Source of the DNA: Pseudonocardia abyssalis
GTDB taxonomy: Bacteria; Actinomycetota; Actinomycetes; Mycobacteriales; Pseudonocardiaceae
Length of the DNA: 64,000 bases
Reading direction: 5' to 3'
Assembly: GCF_019263705.2 (NCBI RefSeq)
Contig: NZ_JADQDK010000001.1
Span: 3,782,001 to 3,846,000, forward strand
Numbering within the stretch: the stretch's first letter is position 1; every line of letters begins with the position of its first letter. The notes below the pieces were generated by a model. The model searched no databases. It was not told the DNA's origin and saw nothing but the letters and a program-made list of their open reading frames with translations. The translations under genes were made by a program, and so were the position numbers. This document shows, one piece after another, positions 31,106-40,555 of this stretch.

Positions 31106-31699
31106 TCAGTCGGAGAGCGCCTGCAGGTGCGGGACGAGCGCGGCGAGGGCCAGTGCCCGGTGCGATGCCGCGTCCTTCTCGTCCGCGCTGAGTTCGGCCG
31201 AGGTGCGGTCGGACCCGTCGGGTACGAAGACGGGGTCGTAGCCGAAGCCGTTGGTGCCCCGGGGCGCGCGCACGATCGTGCCGGTCCACTCCCCGTGCAC
31301 GACGGTCTCGGTCCCGCCGGGCACCACGAGGGCCGCCGCGCAGACGAACGCGGCGCCGCGGCGGTCGTCGGGCACGTCACCGAGCTGGGCGAGCAGCAGC
31401 TCGAGGTTGGCGATGTCGTCGCCGTGGCGCCCGCTCCACCGCGCCGACAGCACGCCCGGCATGCCGTTGAGGGCGTCGACGGCGAGACCGGAGTCGTCGG
31501 CCACCGATGTCAGACCGGTCGCCTCCGCGGCGTCACGGGCCTTGGCCAGCGCGTTCTCCGCGAACGTCGCGCCGGTCTCGGGCGCGTCGGGGAACTCGGG
31601 GACGTCGGCGAGCCCGACGATCTCGAACCCCGACAGCATCCGCCGCAGCTCGACGAGCTTCCCGGCGTTGCGGGTCGCGAGCAGGATCCGCGCGCTCAC
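31106..31699 (-). CDS. rdgB: dITP/XTP pyrophosphatase (RdgB/HAM1)
   Basis: A 197-residue house-cleaning NTPase. The N-terminal substrate loop is [17 protein letters not shown]; also [35 protein letters not shown] and [14 protein letters not shown]. It hydrolyses non-canonical purine NTPs to monophosphates. The GTG at 31699 overlaps the rph stop by 4 bp. The rph-rdgB pair matches Rv1340-Rv1341 in M. tuberculosis. Confidence 0.94.
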   Translation of the reverse strand: MSARILLATRNAGKLVELRRMLSGFEIVGLADVPEFPDAPETGATFAENALAKARDAAEATGLTSVADDSGLAVDALNGMPGVLSARWSGRHGDDIANLELLLAQLGDVPDDRRGAAFVCAAALVVPGGTETVVHGEWTGTIVRAPRGTNGFGYDPVFVPDGSDRTSAELSADEKDAASHRALALAALVPHLQALSD

Positions 31700-32439
31700 G
31701 GGAGCTCGCCGGGGTAGGGCGCGGCGAGCGCCTCGGCCTGCGCCGCGCACAGCCGCTCGATGCCGCCGAGCGCGGAGTCGAGCATGGCGTCGAGGGTCGC
31801 GCGGCTGAACGTCGCTCCCTCCCCGGTGCCCTGCACCTCGATCAGCGTGCCCCGGTCGGTGGCGACGACGTTCGTGTCGACCTCGGCCCGCGAGTCCTCC
31901 TCGTAGGGCAGGTCGAGGCGCACGCGCCCGTCCACCACCCCGACGCTGACGGCCGCGACCTGGCACGACAACGGCTGGGGGTCGGCGAGGCGACCGTGCG
32001 CGCCGAGCCAGGTGACGGCGTCGGCGAGCGCGACGTAGGCCCCGGTGATGGCCGCGGTGCGGGTGCCGCCGTCGGCCTGCAGGACGTCGCAGTCCAGCGC
32101 GATGGTGTTCTCCCCCAACGCCTTGAGGTCGATGCAGGCCCGCAGCGAGCGGCCGATCAGCCGGCTGATCTCGTGCGTGCGCCCGCCGACGCGGCCCTTC
32201 ACGGACTCGCGGTCGCTGCGGGTGTGCGTGGCCGACGGCAGCATCGCGTACTCCGCGGTGAGCCAGCCCAGGCCCGAACCGGTACGCCAGCGCGGCACGC
32301 CCTGCGTCACGCTCGCCGCGCACAGCACCTTCGTGCCCCCGAACTCGACGAGCACCGAGCCCGCCGGGTGCGCCTGGAAGCCGCGGGTCAGCCTCACCGG
32401 GCGCAGTTCGTCGTCGGTCCTGCCATCGAGTCGGTTCAC
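31696..32439 (-). CDS. rph: Ribonuclease PH
   Basis: A 247-residue phosphorolytic 3' exoribonuclease for tRNA maturation. Motifs: [34 protein letters not shown] and [20 protein letters not shown]. The start is placed at the GTG at 32439 ([15 protein letters not shown]) because TAGGGT (32447-32452) ends 7 nt before it, so the mRNA is probably leaderless; a GTG at 32448 would overlap this box. rdgB follows with a 4-bp overlap. Confidence 0.94.
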   Translation of the reverse strand: MNRLDGRTDDELRPVRLTRGFQAHPAGSVLVEFGGTKVLCAASVTQGVPRWRTGSGLGWLTAEYAMLPSATHTRSDRESVKGRVGGRTHEISRLIGRSLRACIDLKALGENTIALDCDVLQADGGTRTAAITGAYVALADAVTWLGAHGRLADPQPLSCQVAAVSVGVVDGRVRLDLPYEEDSRAEVDTNVVATDRGTLIEVQGTGEGATFSRATLDAMLDSALGGIERLCAAQAEALAAPYPGELP

Positions 32440-32502
32440 GCAGGACACCCTATGCGCGCCGCGGTCACGCCCGCCTCACCACCGTTCGTGTGGGATGTCC
32501 GG

Positions 32503-32973
32503 ATGTACACCGTCGTGGGCCTGCCGCTGCACCCGCTGATCGTCCACGCCGTCGTGGTGCTGCTGCCGCTGGCTGCGGTCGGCACCCTGGCCGCCGCGGC
32601 GCGGCCGGCGTGGCGGCGCGTGCTCGCGATCCCGACCCTGCTGGTGGCCCTCGGCGGGGCGGTCGCGGTGCCGCTGGCGTCGTCGAGCGGATGGCAGCTG
32701 CGGTCGTCGACGGGTGGCGGGAGCCCGCTGGTGGCCGAGCACGCCGCCCGCGCGTCGTTCCTGCTGCCCGCCGCCGTGCTGTTCGTCGCCCTGCTCGCCG
32801 CGGTGGTGTACGCCGACCGGCGGGTGCCGGTGGCGGCGGGGAGCCATGCGGGGCCCGTGGCCGCGTCCCGGCTCGCGCCCGGCCTGGCGGTCGCCGCCGC
32901 GGTCGTCGGGGTGGCCGTGGCCGCACTCGTGGTCTGGATCGGCCACGCGGGGGCGTCGGCCGTGTGGTCCTAG
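32503..32973 (+). CDS. DUF2231-family membrane protein
   Basis: A 156-residue protein with four hydrophobic segments. The start VVGLPLHPLIVHAVVVLLPL is the signature of DUF2231, a haem-associated or redox-linked membrane family of unclear role. It lies opposite its neighbours, nested between rph and the MBL hydrolase of the conserved leftward block, so it may be an insertion. Its TAG stop overlaps the convergent MBL stop by 4 bp. Confidence 0.8.
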   Translation: MYTVVGLPLHPLIVHAVVVLLPLAAVGTLAAAARPAWRRVLAIPTLLVALGGAVAVPLASSSGWQLRSSTGGGSPLVAEHAARASFLLPAAVLFVALLAAVVYADRRVPVAAGSHAGPVAASRLAPGLAVAAAVVGVAVAALVVWIGHAGASAVWS

Positions 32974-33743
32974 ACGTCGTAACCGGCGTCGGCCGCGACG
33001 ACCTCGACCGGTCCGCCGAACGCCGCCTTCGCCTCGGCCGCCAGCTCGGCTGCGTCGAACCAGGGCGGGCAGTGGGTGAGCAGCAGGCGGCCCACACCCG
33101 CGGCCGCGGCGTGCTCTCCGGCCTGGCGGCCGGACAGGTGCACGCCGGTCGGCGGCTCGTCCCACACCGAGGTGACGTGCGGCCAGGTGGCCTCGCAGAG
33201 CAGGACGTCGGCGCCGCGGGCGAGCTCGACGAGAGCGTCGGTGGGGCCGGTGTCGCCGCTGTAGACGAGGCTGCGCCCGCCGTGCTCGACGCGCAGCGCG
33301 TAGGCCTCGCAGGGGTGGTCGACGGCCGCGGTGCGCAGCACGACGTCGCCGATCGCGGTCTCGGCGACGTGCGGGCGGAAGTCGAACGCGTCGGTCAGGT
33401 CGGTCTCGGCGCGCTCGGCGGCGTCGGGGGCGTAGGCGGCGGCGAAGCGGTCCGGCGCCTCGACGGGGGCGAACACCGCGAGTCGGCCCACGTCGGCGGG
33501 CGGGAACGGGTGGTAGCGGCGGTGCACGACGAGCGCGGTGAAGTCGGCGCAGTGGTCGGGGTGCAGGTGCGAGAACGCGACGGCGTCGAGGAACCACGGG
33601 TCGAGGTGGCGCTGCAGCGCGCCGAGGGTGCCGTTGCCGAGGTCCATCACGAGCCGGACGTCCCCGGCCTCCACGAGGTACCCGGACGCGGGTGAGGACG
33701 GCCCCGGGCCGCTGCCCGAGCAGCCGAGAACGAGCAGGCGCAT
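32970..33743 (-). CDS. MBL-fold hydrolase (Rv1339-like, possible cAMP phosphodiesterase)
   Basis: A 257-residue metallo-beta-lactamase-fold enzyme. The metal motif is FSHLHPDHCADF; the second Asp is in YSGDTGPTDAL and the late His in LLLTHCPPWFD. The position between murI and rph matches M. tuberculosis Rv1339, which has been reported to hydrolyse cAMP, so a nucleotide phosphodiesterase role is likely by orthology. The ATG at 33743 follows TAGCGT by 7 nt, a leaderless layout. Confidence 0.82.
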   Translation of the reverse strand: MRLLVLGCSGSGPGPSSPASGYLVEAGDVRLVMDLGNGTLGALQRHLDPWFLDAVAFSHLHPDHCADFTALVVHRRYHPFPPADVGRLAVFAPVEAPDRFAAAYAPDAAERAETDLTDAFDFRPHVAETAIGDVVLRTAAVDHPCEAYALRVEHGGRSLVYSGDTGPTDALVELARGADVLLCEATWPHVTSVWDEPPTGVHLSGRQAGEHAAAAGVGRLLLTHCPPWFDAAELAAEAKAAFGGPVEVVAADAGYDV

Positions 33744-33753
33744 GGCCGTCACG

Positions 33754-34146
33754 CTAACGCGATCGGGTGCGCCGCAGCCACCACAGACCGACCAGCGGCA
33801 GGACGAGCGGGATGTAGCCGTAGCCCCGGCCGAACTCCGACCACACCGTGTCGTCGGGGAAGTCGCCCGCGTCGAACACCGACAGCATCCCGACGACCAG
33901 CACCCCGGCCAGCTCGAACCCGACGGCCCCCCAGGCCAGCCGCCGCGCACCGGGGCCGCTGCGCGCGAGCCCGATCGTCGCGAGGATGTAGACGACGCCC
34001 GCGAGCGCCGAGAGCAGGTAGGGCAGCGGGGCCTCGGAGAAGCGGGTGGCGATCTGCACCCCCGCGCGGGCGGTCGCCGACAGCGCGAAGATGCCGTAGA
34101 CGGTGATCAGCAGGCGGCCGAAGCCGCTCGACGTCCGTTCAGGCAC
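33754..34146 (-). CDS. Hypothetical four-TM membrane protein
   Basis: A 130-residue protein with about four hydrophobic segments: LLITVYGIFALSATARAGV, PYLLSALAGVVYILATIGLA, WGAVGFELAGVLVVGMLSVF and GYIPLVLPLVGLWWL. The end VWSEFGRGYGYIPLVLPL is a pattern I have seen in actinobacterial membrane proteins, but I know no function. The GTG at 34146 overlaps the stop of the preceding small membrane protein by 8 bp, so they are probably one unit. Confidence 0.65.
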   Translation of the reverse strand: MPERTSSGFGRLLITVYGIFALSATARAGVQIATRFSEAPLPYLLSALAGVVYILATIGLARSGPGARRLAWGAVGFELAGVLVVGMLSVFDAGDFPDDTVWSEFGRGYGYIPLVLPLVGLWWLRRTRSR

Positions 34147-34501
34147 CGGCGTCCCACAGCCCCTGGAGCCGGACCACCGCGACCGCCGTGCCGATCGCGC
34201 CCGCGGCGACGACCGCACCACCCCAGCGCGTCGGCTCCGCCGTGGCGAACTGCGTGGCGATCGGCAGCACGCACACCGACACGACGAGGTAGATGAGGAA
34301 CGTCGACGTCTCGGGCAGCTCGACGCCGGAGAACACCCGCACCGCCGCGATCGCCGCCTGGACGACGAGCAGCGCGACGACCCCGGCGACGGCCAGGCGG
34401 GTCCAGCGGTCGGGCGGGCGGTTCAGCACGGTGGTGACGAGGCCGTACACGGCGACCGCACCGAGGGCCACCACCACGACCAGCACGAGCGCGTCGATCA
34501 C
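34139..34501 (-). CDS. Hypothetical small membrane protein
   Basis: A 120-residue protein with four hydrophobic segments: LVLVVVVALGAVAVYGLV, RLAVAGVVALLVVQAAIAAV, FLIYLVVSVCVLPIATQFA and GGAVVAAGAIGTAVAVV. The family is not recognised. It overlaps the MFS gene by 4 bp and the next gene by 8 bp, so it is in the murI-MFS operon. Confidence 0.65.
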   Translation of the reverse strand: MIDALVLVVVVALGAVAVYGLVTTVLNRPPDRWTRLAVAGVVALLVVQAAIAAVRVFSGVELPETSTFLIYLVVSVCVLPIATQFATAEPTRWGGAVVAAGAIGTAVAVVRLQGLWDAGA

Positions 34502-35661
34502 GCGGCGACGCTACCGGGTGCGGGTTCCTGCCTCAGTGCCAGCACCAGGAGCCCCAGGGAGCCCAGGGAGAGGACGGCCCCGACGAGAGGCAGCGCCAGC
34601 ACCCCGAACACGGCGACGACTCCCCCGCCGACCAGCCCGGCCAGCCCGATCCCCAGGTAGATCGCCGAGGCGTTGAGCGAGAGCACGAGCGCGCTGCCCG
34701 ACGGCGCGAGCTCGATGAGCCGCGTCTGCACCGGCGCGTTGACGACGAACCCGCCGCCGAGCACGAACATCGCGATCCCCGCCCCGACGACCGAGGTGAT
34801 CGTGAACGGCAGCGTCACCAGCGCGAGTGTGATCACCGGCAGCGTCATGAGCAGCGGGCGACGGCTGCCGAAGCGGTCGGTGAGCCGCCCACCGAGATCG
34901 TTGCCGATCAGGGCGCCGATGCCGTAGACGACGAGCAGCGCGCCGAGCAGCGGCCCGGTGACGCCCGCGGACTCGGCGAGCAGCGGGGCGATGTAGGTGT
35001 AGACCGTCAGCACGGCCATCAGCCCGAGCACGGTGATGCCGAGGATCGTCAGCACACGGCGGTCGGCGGCCACGGCGAGGCGCTCGCGCAGCCCCACCGG
35101 GGCCGGGGCGTCGACCGTCGGCAGCAGTGCGCGGACGCCGAGCGCCCCGGCCAGGCACAGTGCCGCGACCACGGCGAACACCCCGCGGTACCCCACGATC
35201 CCGCCGATCAGGGTGCCCGCGGGCACACCCACCACCAGCGACAGCGTGATGCCCGTGAACACCGCAGACACCGCCCGGCCGCGGCGCTCCGGCGGGCTCA
35301 GCAGGGTGGCGGCATGCGTCGCGGCCGGGGTGAACGCGGCCGCGCCCAGCGCCGTGAGCACCCGCCCGACCATCAGCAGCCCGTAGCTCGGCGCGAGCGC
35401 GGACAGCAGGTTGCCGAGCGCGGCGATCAGCAGCGCGGCGACGAGCACGCCGCGGCGATCCCGGCGGCCGAGGAGGGTGGCGAGCAACGGCGCGCCGAGG
35501 GCGTAGGCGAGGGCGAACGCCGTCGTCAGCTGGCCTGCCGCGGAGATCGAGACACCGAGCTCGGCGCTGATCTGCGGGAGCAGCCCGGCGACGACGTACG
35601 CGCTCGTGCCGACGGCGAACGCGCCGCCGGCGAGGAGGGTGAGGCGCAACGGCGAGATCAC
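34498..35661 (-). CDS. MFS exporter, 12-TM (AraJ/NepI-like)
   Basis: A 387-residue major facilitator transporter with twelve hydrophobic segments. The loop after TM2 is [19 protein letters not shown], and the antiporter-type motif C region is near [20 protein letters not shown]. It resembles sugar- or nucleoside-efflux AraJ/NepI-type proteins; the substrate is unknown. Its GTG overlaps the murI stop by 4 bp and it is followed by two small membrane proteins. These three genes are not part of the M. tuberculosis order and look inserted between murI and the MBL hydrolase. Confidence 0.82.
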   Translation of the reverse strand: MISPLRLTLLAGGAFAVGTSAYVVAGLLPQISAELGVSISAAGQLTTAFALAYALGAPLLATLLGRRDRRGVLVAALLIAALGNLLSALAPSYGLLMVGRVLTALGAAAFTPAATHAATLLSPPERRGRAVSAVFTGITLSLVVGVPAGTLIGGIVGYRGVFAVVAALCLAGALGVRALLPTVDAPAPVGLRERLAVAADRRVLTILGITVLGLMAVLTVYTYIAPLLAESAGVTGPLLGALLVVYGIGALIGNDLGGRLTDRFGSRRPLLMTLPVITLALVTLPFTITSVVGAGIAMFVLGGGFVVNAPVQTRLIELAPSGSALVLSLNASAIYLGIGLAGLVGGGVVAVFGVLALPLVGAVLSLGSLGLLVLALRQEPAPGSVAA

Positions 35662-36464
35662 GAGGTCAGGGCCGCGACCGCGCCCACCTCGGGCCCGAGG
35701 AACCGGCGGCCCAGGCGGGCGAACGGCTCCGGGTCACCGGTGGCCAGGAACTCGTGCGGCCCGGCGAGCGGGCCGGGCTCGCGCGCGAGCCCGGCCTCCC
35801 ACAGCACCCGGACCACGTCCTTCGCCGTCTCCTCCGCGCTGCTGACGAGCGTGACGTCCGGGCCCATGACGATCTGCAGCACCGCGCTGAGCAGCGGGTA
35901 GTGCGTGCAGCCGAGGACGAGGGTGTCGACGCGGGCGCGCTGCAGCGGCTCGAGGTAGCTCTGCGCGAGACCCAGCACCTGGCGGCCGCTGGTGGTGCCG
36001 CGCTCGACGAAGTCGACGAAACGGGGGCACGCGACCGCCGTGATCTCGACGTCGCGCGCCGCGGTGAACGCGTCGACGTAGGCGCCCGAGGCGATCGTGG
36101 CCCGCGTGCCGATGACCCCGATCCGTCCGGTGTGCGTGGCCGCGACGGCCCGGCGGACCGCGGGCCGGATCACCTCGACGACCGGCACGGGATAGCGCTC
36201 ACGGATGTCGGGCAGGCAGGCGGCGGTGGCGGTGTTGCAGGCCACGACCAGCGCCTTGATGCCGCGCTCCATCAGGGAGTCGCCGACGGCGAGCGCGTGG
36301 CGGCGGATGTCGGCGATCGCCAGCGGACCGTACGGGCCGTGCGCGGTGTCGCCGACGTAGACCACGCGCTCCGCGGGCAGCTGGTCGATGATCGAGCGGG
36401 CGACGGTGAGACCGCCGACGCCGGAGTCGAAGATGCCGATCGGGGCGTCGAGGTCGGGCGTCAC
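35658..36464 (-). CDS. murI: Glutamate racemase
   Basis: A 268-residue racemase giving D-Glu for peptidoglycan. The start [17 protein letters not shown] has the active-site Asp-Ser; the two catalytic cysteines are in [12 protein letters not shown] and [12 protein letters not shown]. The GTG at 36464 has TAGGCT 7 nt upstream (leaderless). It follows the rhomboid gene by 10 bp and overlaps the MFS gene by 4 bp. Confidence 0.95.
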   Translation of the reverse strand: MTPDLDAPIGIFDSGVGGLTVARSIIDQLPAERVVYVGDTAHGPYGPLAIADIRRHALAVGDSLMERGIKALVVACNTATAACLPDIRERYPVPVVEVIRPAVRRAVAATHTGRIGVIGTRATIASGAYVDAFTAARDVEITAVACPRFVDFVERGTTSGRQVLGLAQSYLEPLQRARVDTLVLGCTHYPLLSAVLQIVMGPDVTLVSSAEETAKDVVRVLWEAGLAREPGPLAGPHEFLATGDPEPFARLGRRFLGPEVGAVAALTS

Positions 36465-36474
36465 ACCGCCGAGC

Positions 36475-37092
36475 CTACGTCGCCGGGAGCACCGGCTCGG
36501 GTCGGTCGGCGCGGGCCACCATCCACGCGGCGAGCACGCCCGCGGCCGCCCCGAACAGGTGCGCCTGCCAGGAGATCCCCGGCTGCCCGGGCAGCACGCC
36601 GAACAGGATGCCGCCCCAGACCAGGAACAGCACGATCGCCACCGCGATCTGGCGCCCGCTGCGGGCGAAGAACCCGCGCGTGAGCAGGAACGCGAGCCAG
36701 CCGAACACGAGCCCGGACGCCCCGATGTGGTAGCTGTTGTCGTCGCCGGTGAGCCACACGCCCAGCCCGCCGAGCAGCCAGATCGTGGCCGTGACCAGCA
36801 CGAACTGCCGGATACCGCCCGCCATCGCGAGGAACCCGAAGATCAGGAACGGGAGGGTGTTGGCGGCCAGGTGCGCCCAGTCGTCGTGCAGGAGCGGGGC
36901 CCAGAGGATGCCGTCGAGATCCCCGGTGTCGCGCGGGACGATGCCGTTGAACTGCAGTGTCTGTCCGGAGATCACGTCGGCGACCTCGACGACGTAGAGG
37001 AACACCGTGAACACCAGCATCGTGACCGCCGAGCGGCCGGGGGCGGCGGGCAGCACGCGGCCGATTGTGCGGCGGGGCACCGGGGCGGTCAT
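36475..37092 (-). CDS. Rhomboid-family intramembrane serine protease
   Basis: A 205-residue six-TM rhomboid. The nucleophile lies in [14 protein letters not shown] (GxSG) and the catalytic His in [37 protein letters not shown] is the usual TM2 signature. It cleaves substrates in the membrane; targets in actinobacteria are poorly known. This is the Rv1337 position, between cysM and murI. The ATG at 37092 follows TACCCT by 7 nt. A tandem-repeat tract lies 59 bp upstream. Confidence 0.9.
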   Translation of the reverse strand: MTAPVPRRTIGRVLPAAPGRSAVTMLVFTVFLYVVEVADVISGQTLQFNGIVPRDTGDLDGILWAPLLHDDWAHLAANTLPFLIFGFLAMAGGIRQFVLVTATIWLLGGLGVWLTGDDNSYHIGASGLVFGWLAFLLTRGFFARSGRQIAVAIVLFLVWGGILFGVLPGQPGISWQAHLFGAAAGVLAAWMVARADRPEPVLPAT

Positions 37093-37150
37093 GGTTCCGA
37101 GGGTACCGACGGGACCGGGGGTGGGAGTGGGCCGAACGCCCGACCGGACC

Positions 37151-37368
37151 CCGGCGAGTTTGCCACCACCACCCGGCGAGTTTGCCGACGGCGCCCGGCG
37201 AGTTTGCCACCACCACCCGGCGAGTTTGCCGACGGCGCCCGGCGAGTTTGCCGCAGACGCTCGGCGAGCTTGCTGCATCGCCCGGCGAGTGAGCTGCAGT
37301 CGCCGGCGAGTGTGCAGGTGGCGCTGGGCGAGTTCGGCGACGGTGCTCGGCGGGTTCGTCGCTGCCGA
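37151..37368. repeat. About ten tandem copies of a 21-22-bp repeat
   Basis: Starts at 37151, 37173, 37195, 37217, 37239, 37261, 37282, 37303, 37325 and 37347. The unit is close to CCGGCGAGTTTGCC plus eight variable bases, alternating ACCACCAC and GACGGCGC in the first five copies and decaying to the right. The core GGCGAGTTTGCC can form a short hairpin. Copies abut with no spacers. It sits in the 726-bp gap between cysM and the rhomboid gene. Confidence 0.85.
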
Positions 37369-37818
37369 TCGACGTGATGGTCGGTAGGCATTCCGGGGCG
37401 TCTCAGACGCGCAGCCGGGTGCCGGTTTCGGCCGTGGTCCGGCTACCGCGGGCCAGGACGCCAGCCGGTCGGACACGCGGTCGATCCGGGCGGTGGGGTT
37501 GCGGTTCGGGACCACCGGACGTCTCGCCCCACCCGGCAGGAGGGCTGGGTCGGGAGCCGGGCACGTCGGTCGGGGACGGCCGCCGACCCAGCCAGGCAAT
37601 CCGGTTGTTCCTCGGGCGACCCGCCACCCGGCCGGCACCCGCGCACCCGTACCGAGGAGGGCCACCGTCGATTGTTCGGCGACCGCCCGACCACGAACCC
37701 AACGATGCGCCGAACGGTCCCTGAGCTGCGACGATTCGCTTCTGCTCGAACACATGCCCCGGGCCGCCACCACCGCCGGACGTCCCCGGCGGCGGCTGGT
37801 TCGCCCGCGCCCAGGGCG
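37369..37818. other. Intergenic stretch without a recognisable gene
   Basis: Between the repeat tract and the cysM stop. All six frames give low-complexity or unrelated peptides; I see no RNA gene or promoter that stands out. Base usage is less codon-like than in neighbouring genes, so this may be decayed sequence. Confidence 0.5.
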
Positions 37819-39043
<1,225 letters not shown>

Positions 39044-39087
39044 GCGAATGCTCTCCAGGTGAAGGACGGACGGGGTCGAGACGGACG

Positions 39088-39666
39088 TCAGCCGAGGTCC
39101 GGGACGTCGTCCGCGCCGGTGTGCGCGAACATGTAAGTCTCCACGACGTCGACTTCTTCCTCGGTGACCACACCGTCCACGATCCGGAACGACCGCAGAT
39201 CGTGCCCGCGCACCCGCGGCTCGGCGTCGGGACGCGTCGAGACGATCACGTAGTGGATGCGCGGGTCGTTGGCCGGGCCGGACGCCACGTCGATGTCGAC
39301 CTGCGACGGGTACGCCTCGCTGCGTGTGTGCGAGTGGTAGATGACGGTCGGCCATTCGTCGGCGGCGTCCATCGCGCGCTGCGCGCGCAGCCGTTCCTTG
39401 ACGTCCCACGTGTAGTACGTCAGTGACGAACGTCGCTCGCCCCGGTACTCCGCGTGCGCCTCGCCCAGCACGAGGGCGCGGTGGGCCTGCTCGCGCTCCT
39501 GCGCCTCGGCGTCGCCGGTCGGCTTCGCCGCGTTCGTCATCCGGAAGAACCGCTCGGGCCGCTCCGTGCCCTCGGCACCCGCGATCATCCCGCACGCCTC
39601 GTGGGGATGCTCCGCACGGGCGTGCGCCATGATCTCCTCGACGAGGTCGGCGCGGATCTGCAGCAC
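39088..39666 (-). CDS. mec: JAMM-family CysO-cysteine peptidase Mec, with an insertion
   Basis: A 192-residue zinc peptidase that releases cysteine from CysO-Cys. The JAMM motif is HSHTRSEAYPSQVDID, with upstream Glu in HARAEHPHEACGMIAG. It is about 45 residues longer than M. tuberculosis Mec because of an inserted segment (about 50-85: TGDAEAQEREQAHRALVLGE and SSLTYYTWD) after TNAAKP. The start GTG at 39666 (MLQIRADLV) has TAGGCT ending 6 nt upstream; a GTG at 39669 is in frame too. Upstream is the ACT-GNAT gene. Confidence 0.9.
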   Translation of the reverse strand: MLQIRADLVEEIMAHARAEHPHEACGMIAGAEGTERPERFFRMTNAAKPTGDAEAQEREQAHRALVLGEAHAEYRGERRSSLTYYTWDVKERLRAQRAMDAADEWPTVIYHSHTRSEAYPSQVDIDVASGPANDPRIHYVIVSTRPDAEPRVRGHDLRSFRIVDGVVTEEEVDVVETYMFAHTGADDVPDLG

Positions 39667-39675
39667 CACGCCAGC

Positions 39676-40488
39676 CTACGTGGCGTTCCCGGGCGGTCGC
39701 ACCCCGGCGGCGGATGCGGTCACAGGGCGGCGAACCAGGCAGGTGTCACCGGGCGGGGCGAAGCCGTAGCGGGTGTAGAGGTCGTGGGCGTCGTCGGTGA
39801 ACAGCACCCAGCGGATCCGCCCCGGCCCGTCGAGCATCGCCTCGACCAGCGCCTTGCCCAGCCCGGCGCCGCGGGCGGAGCGGAGCACGAAGACGTCGGC
39901 GAGGTAGCCGAACGTCACGTCGTCGGTGACGGCGCGGGCGAAACCGACGAGCTCCCCCGTGTCGCGCCGGTACGCCCCGACCTGCCGCCGGGACGCGGCG
40001 AGCTGCGCCTCGAACCCGGCGCGGGTCCGTGAGCCGTTCCAGTAGGCCTCGGTGGACAGGAACGCCCACACGGCGTCGCGGTCGACGCGGCCCGGGTCGT
40101 CGTCGGTCTCGTACTCGCCGACCACCACGCGGGTGGAGCCCTCGGGCAGCCCCGCCAGCACCTCCATCGCGTCACCCGCCCGCTCGACGGAGACGAACAG
40201 GTGGTCGTGGTGGAACCCCGCGACCGGGTTGACGCTGATCCCCCGCGCCGCCAGCGCCGCCGTCACCCGGGCGAGCAGGCCCACGCCGTCGAGCGCGGTG
40301 TACGCGCGCAGGGTGATCCACGCGCAGCGGTAGGTCGCGGCCAGGCCGAGCCGCAGCGCGTCGGCCTCGGGCAGCACCACGGTCCGGCCCTCCCGCTCGA
40401 CGATCGACGCCACCGGCTCGACGTCGATCGTGGTGCCGGGCGCGAGGGTGGCGAACACGTGCACCCCGTCGTTCAGATCGATGTTCAC
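39676..40488 (-). CDS. ACT-domain/GNAT acetyltransferase fusion protein
   Basis: A 270-residue protein with two parts. Residues 1-130 form an ACT_7-like pair (WITLRAYTALDGVGLLARVT, ISVNPVAGFHHDHLFVSVER). Residues 135-260 form a GNAT acetyltransferase with the acetyl-CoA loop LRSARGAGLGKALVEAML and the end DDAHDLYTRYGFAPPGDTCL. Both modules are usually separate proteins. The ACT part may sense an amino acid and tune acetylation; this is inference. The GTG at 40488 is 67 bp from the divergent nucleotidase. It lies 9 bp upstream of mec, possibly linking it to cysteine supply. Confidence 0.75.
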   Translation of the reverse strand: MNIDLNDGVHVFATLAPGTTIDVEPVASIVEREGRTVVLPEADALRLGLAATYRCAWITLRAYTALDGVGLLARVTAALAARGISVNPVAGFHHDHLFVSVERAGDAMEVLAGLPEGSTRVVVGEYETDDDPGRVDRDAVWAFLSTEAYWNGSRTRAGFEAQLAASRRQVGAYRRDTGELVGFARAVTDDVTFGYLADVFVLRSARGAGLGKALVEAMLDGPGRIRWVLFTDDAHDLYTRYGFAPPGDTCLVRRPVTASAAGVRPPGNAT

Positions 40489-40555
40489 ACCGCCGAAACT
40501 AGATCGCCCCCGTTCCGGTCGGCACGGATTTCCGGTCGCCGCGATACTCGCGCCC

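Noticed and set aside
37151..37368. CRISPR array
   Set aside because: The repeats abut at 21-22 bp with no unique spacers and there are no cas genes.
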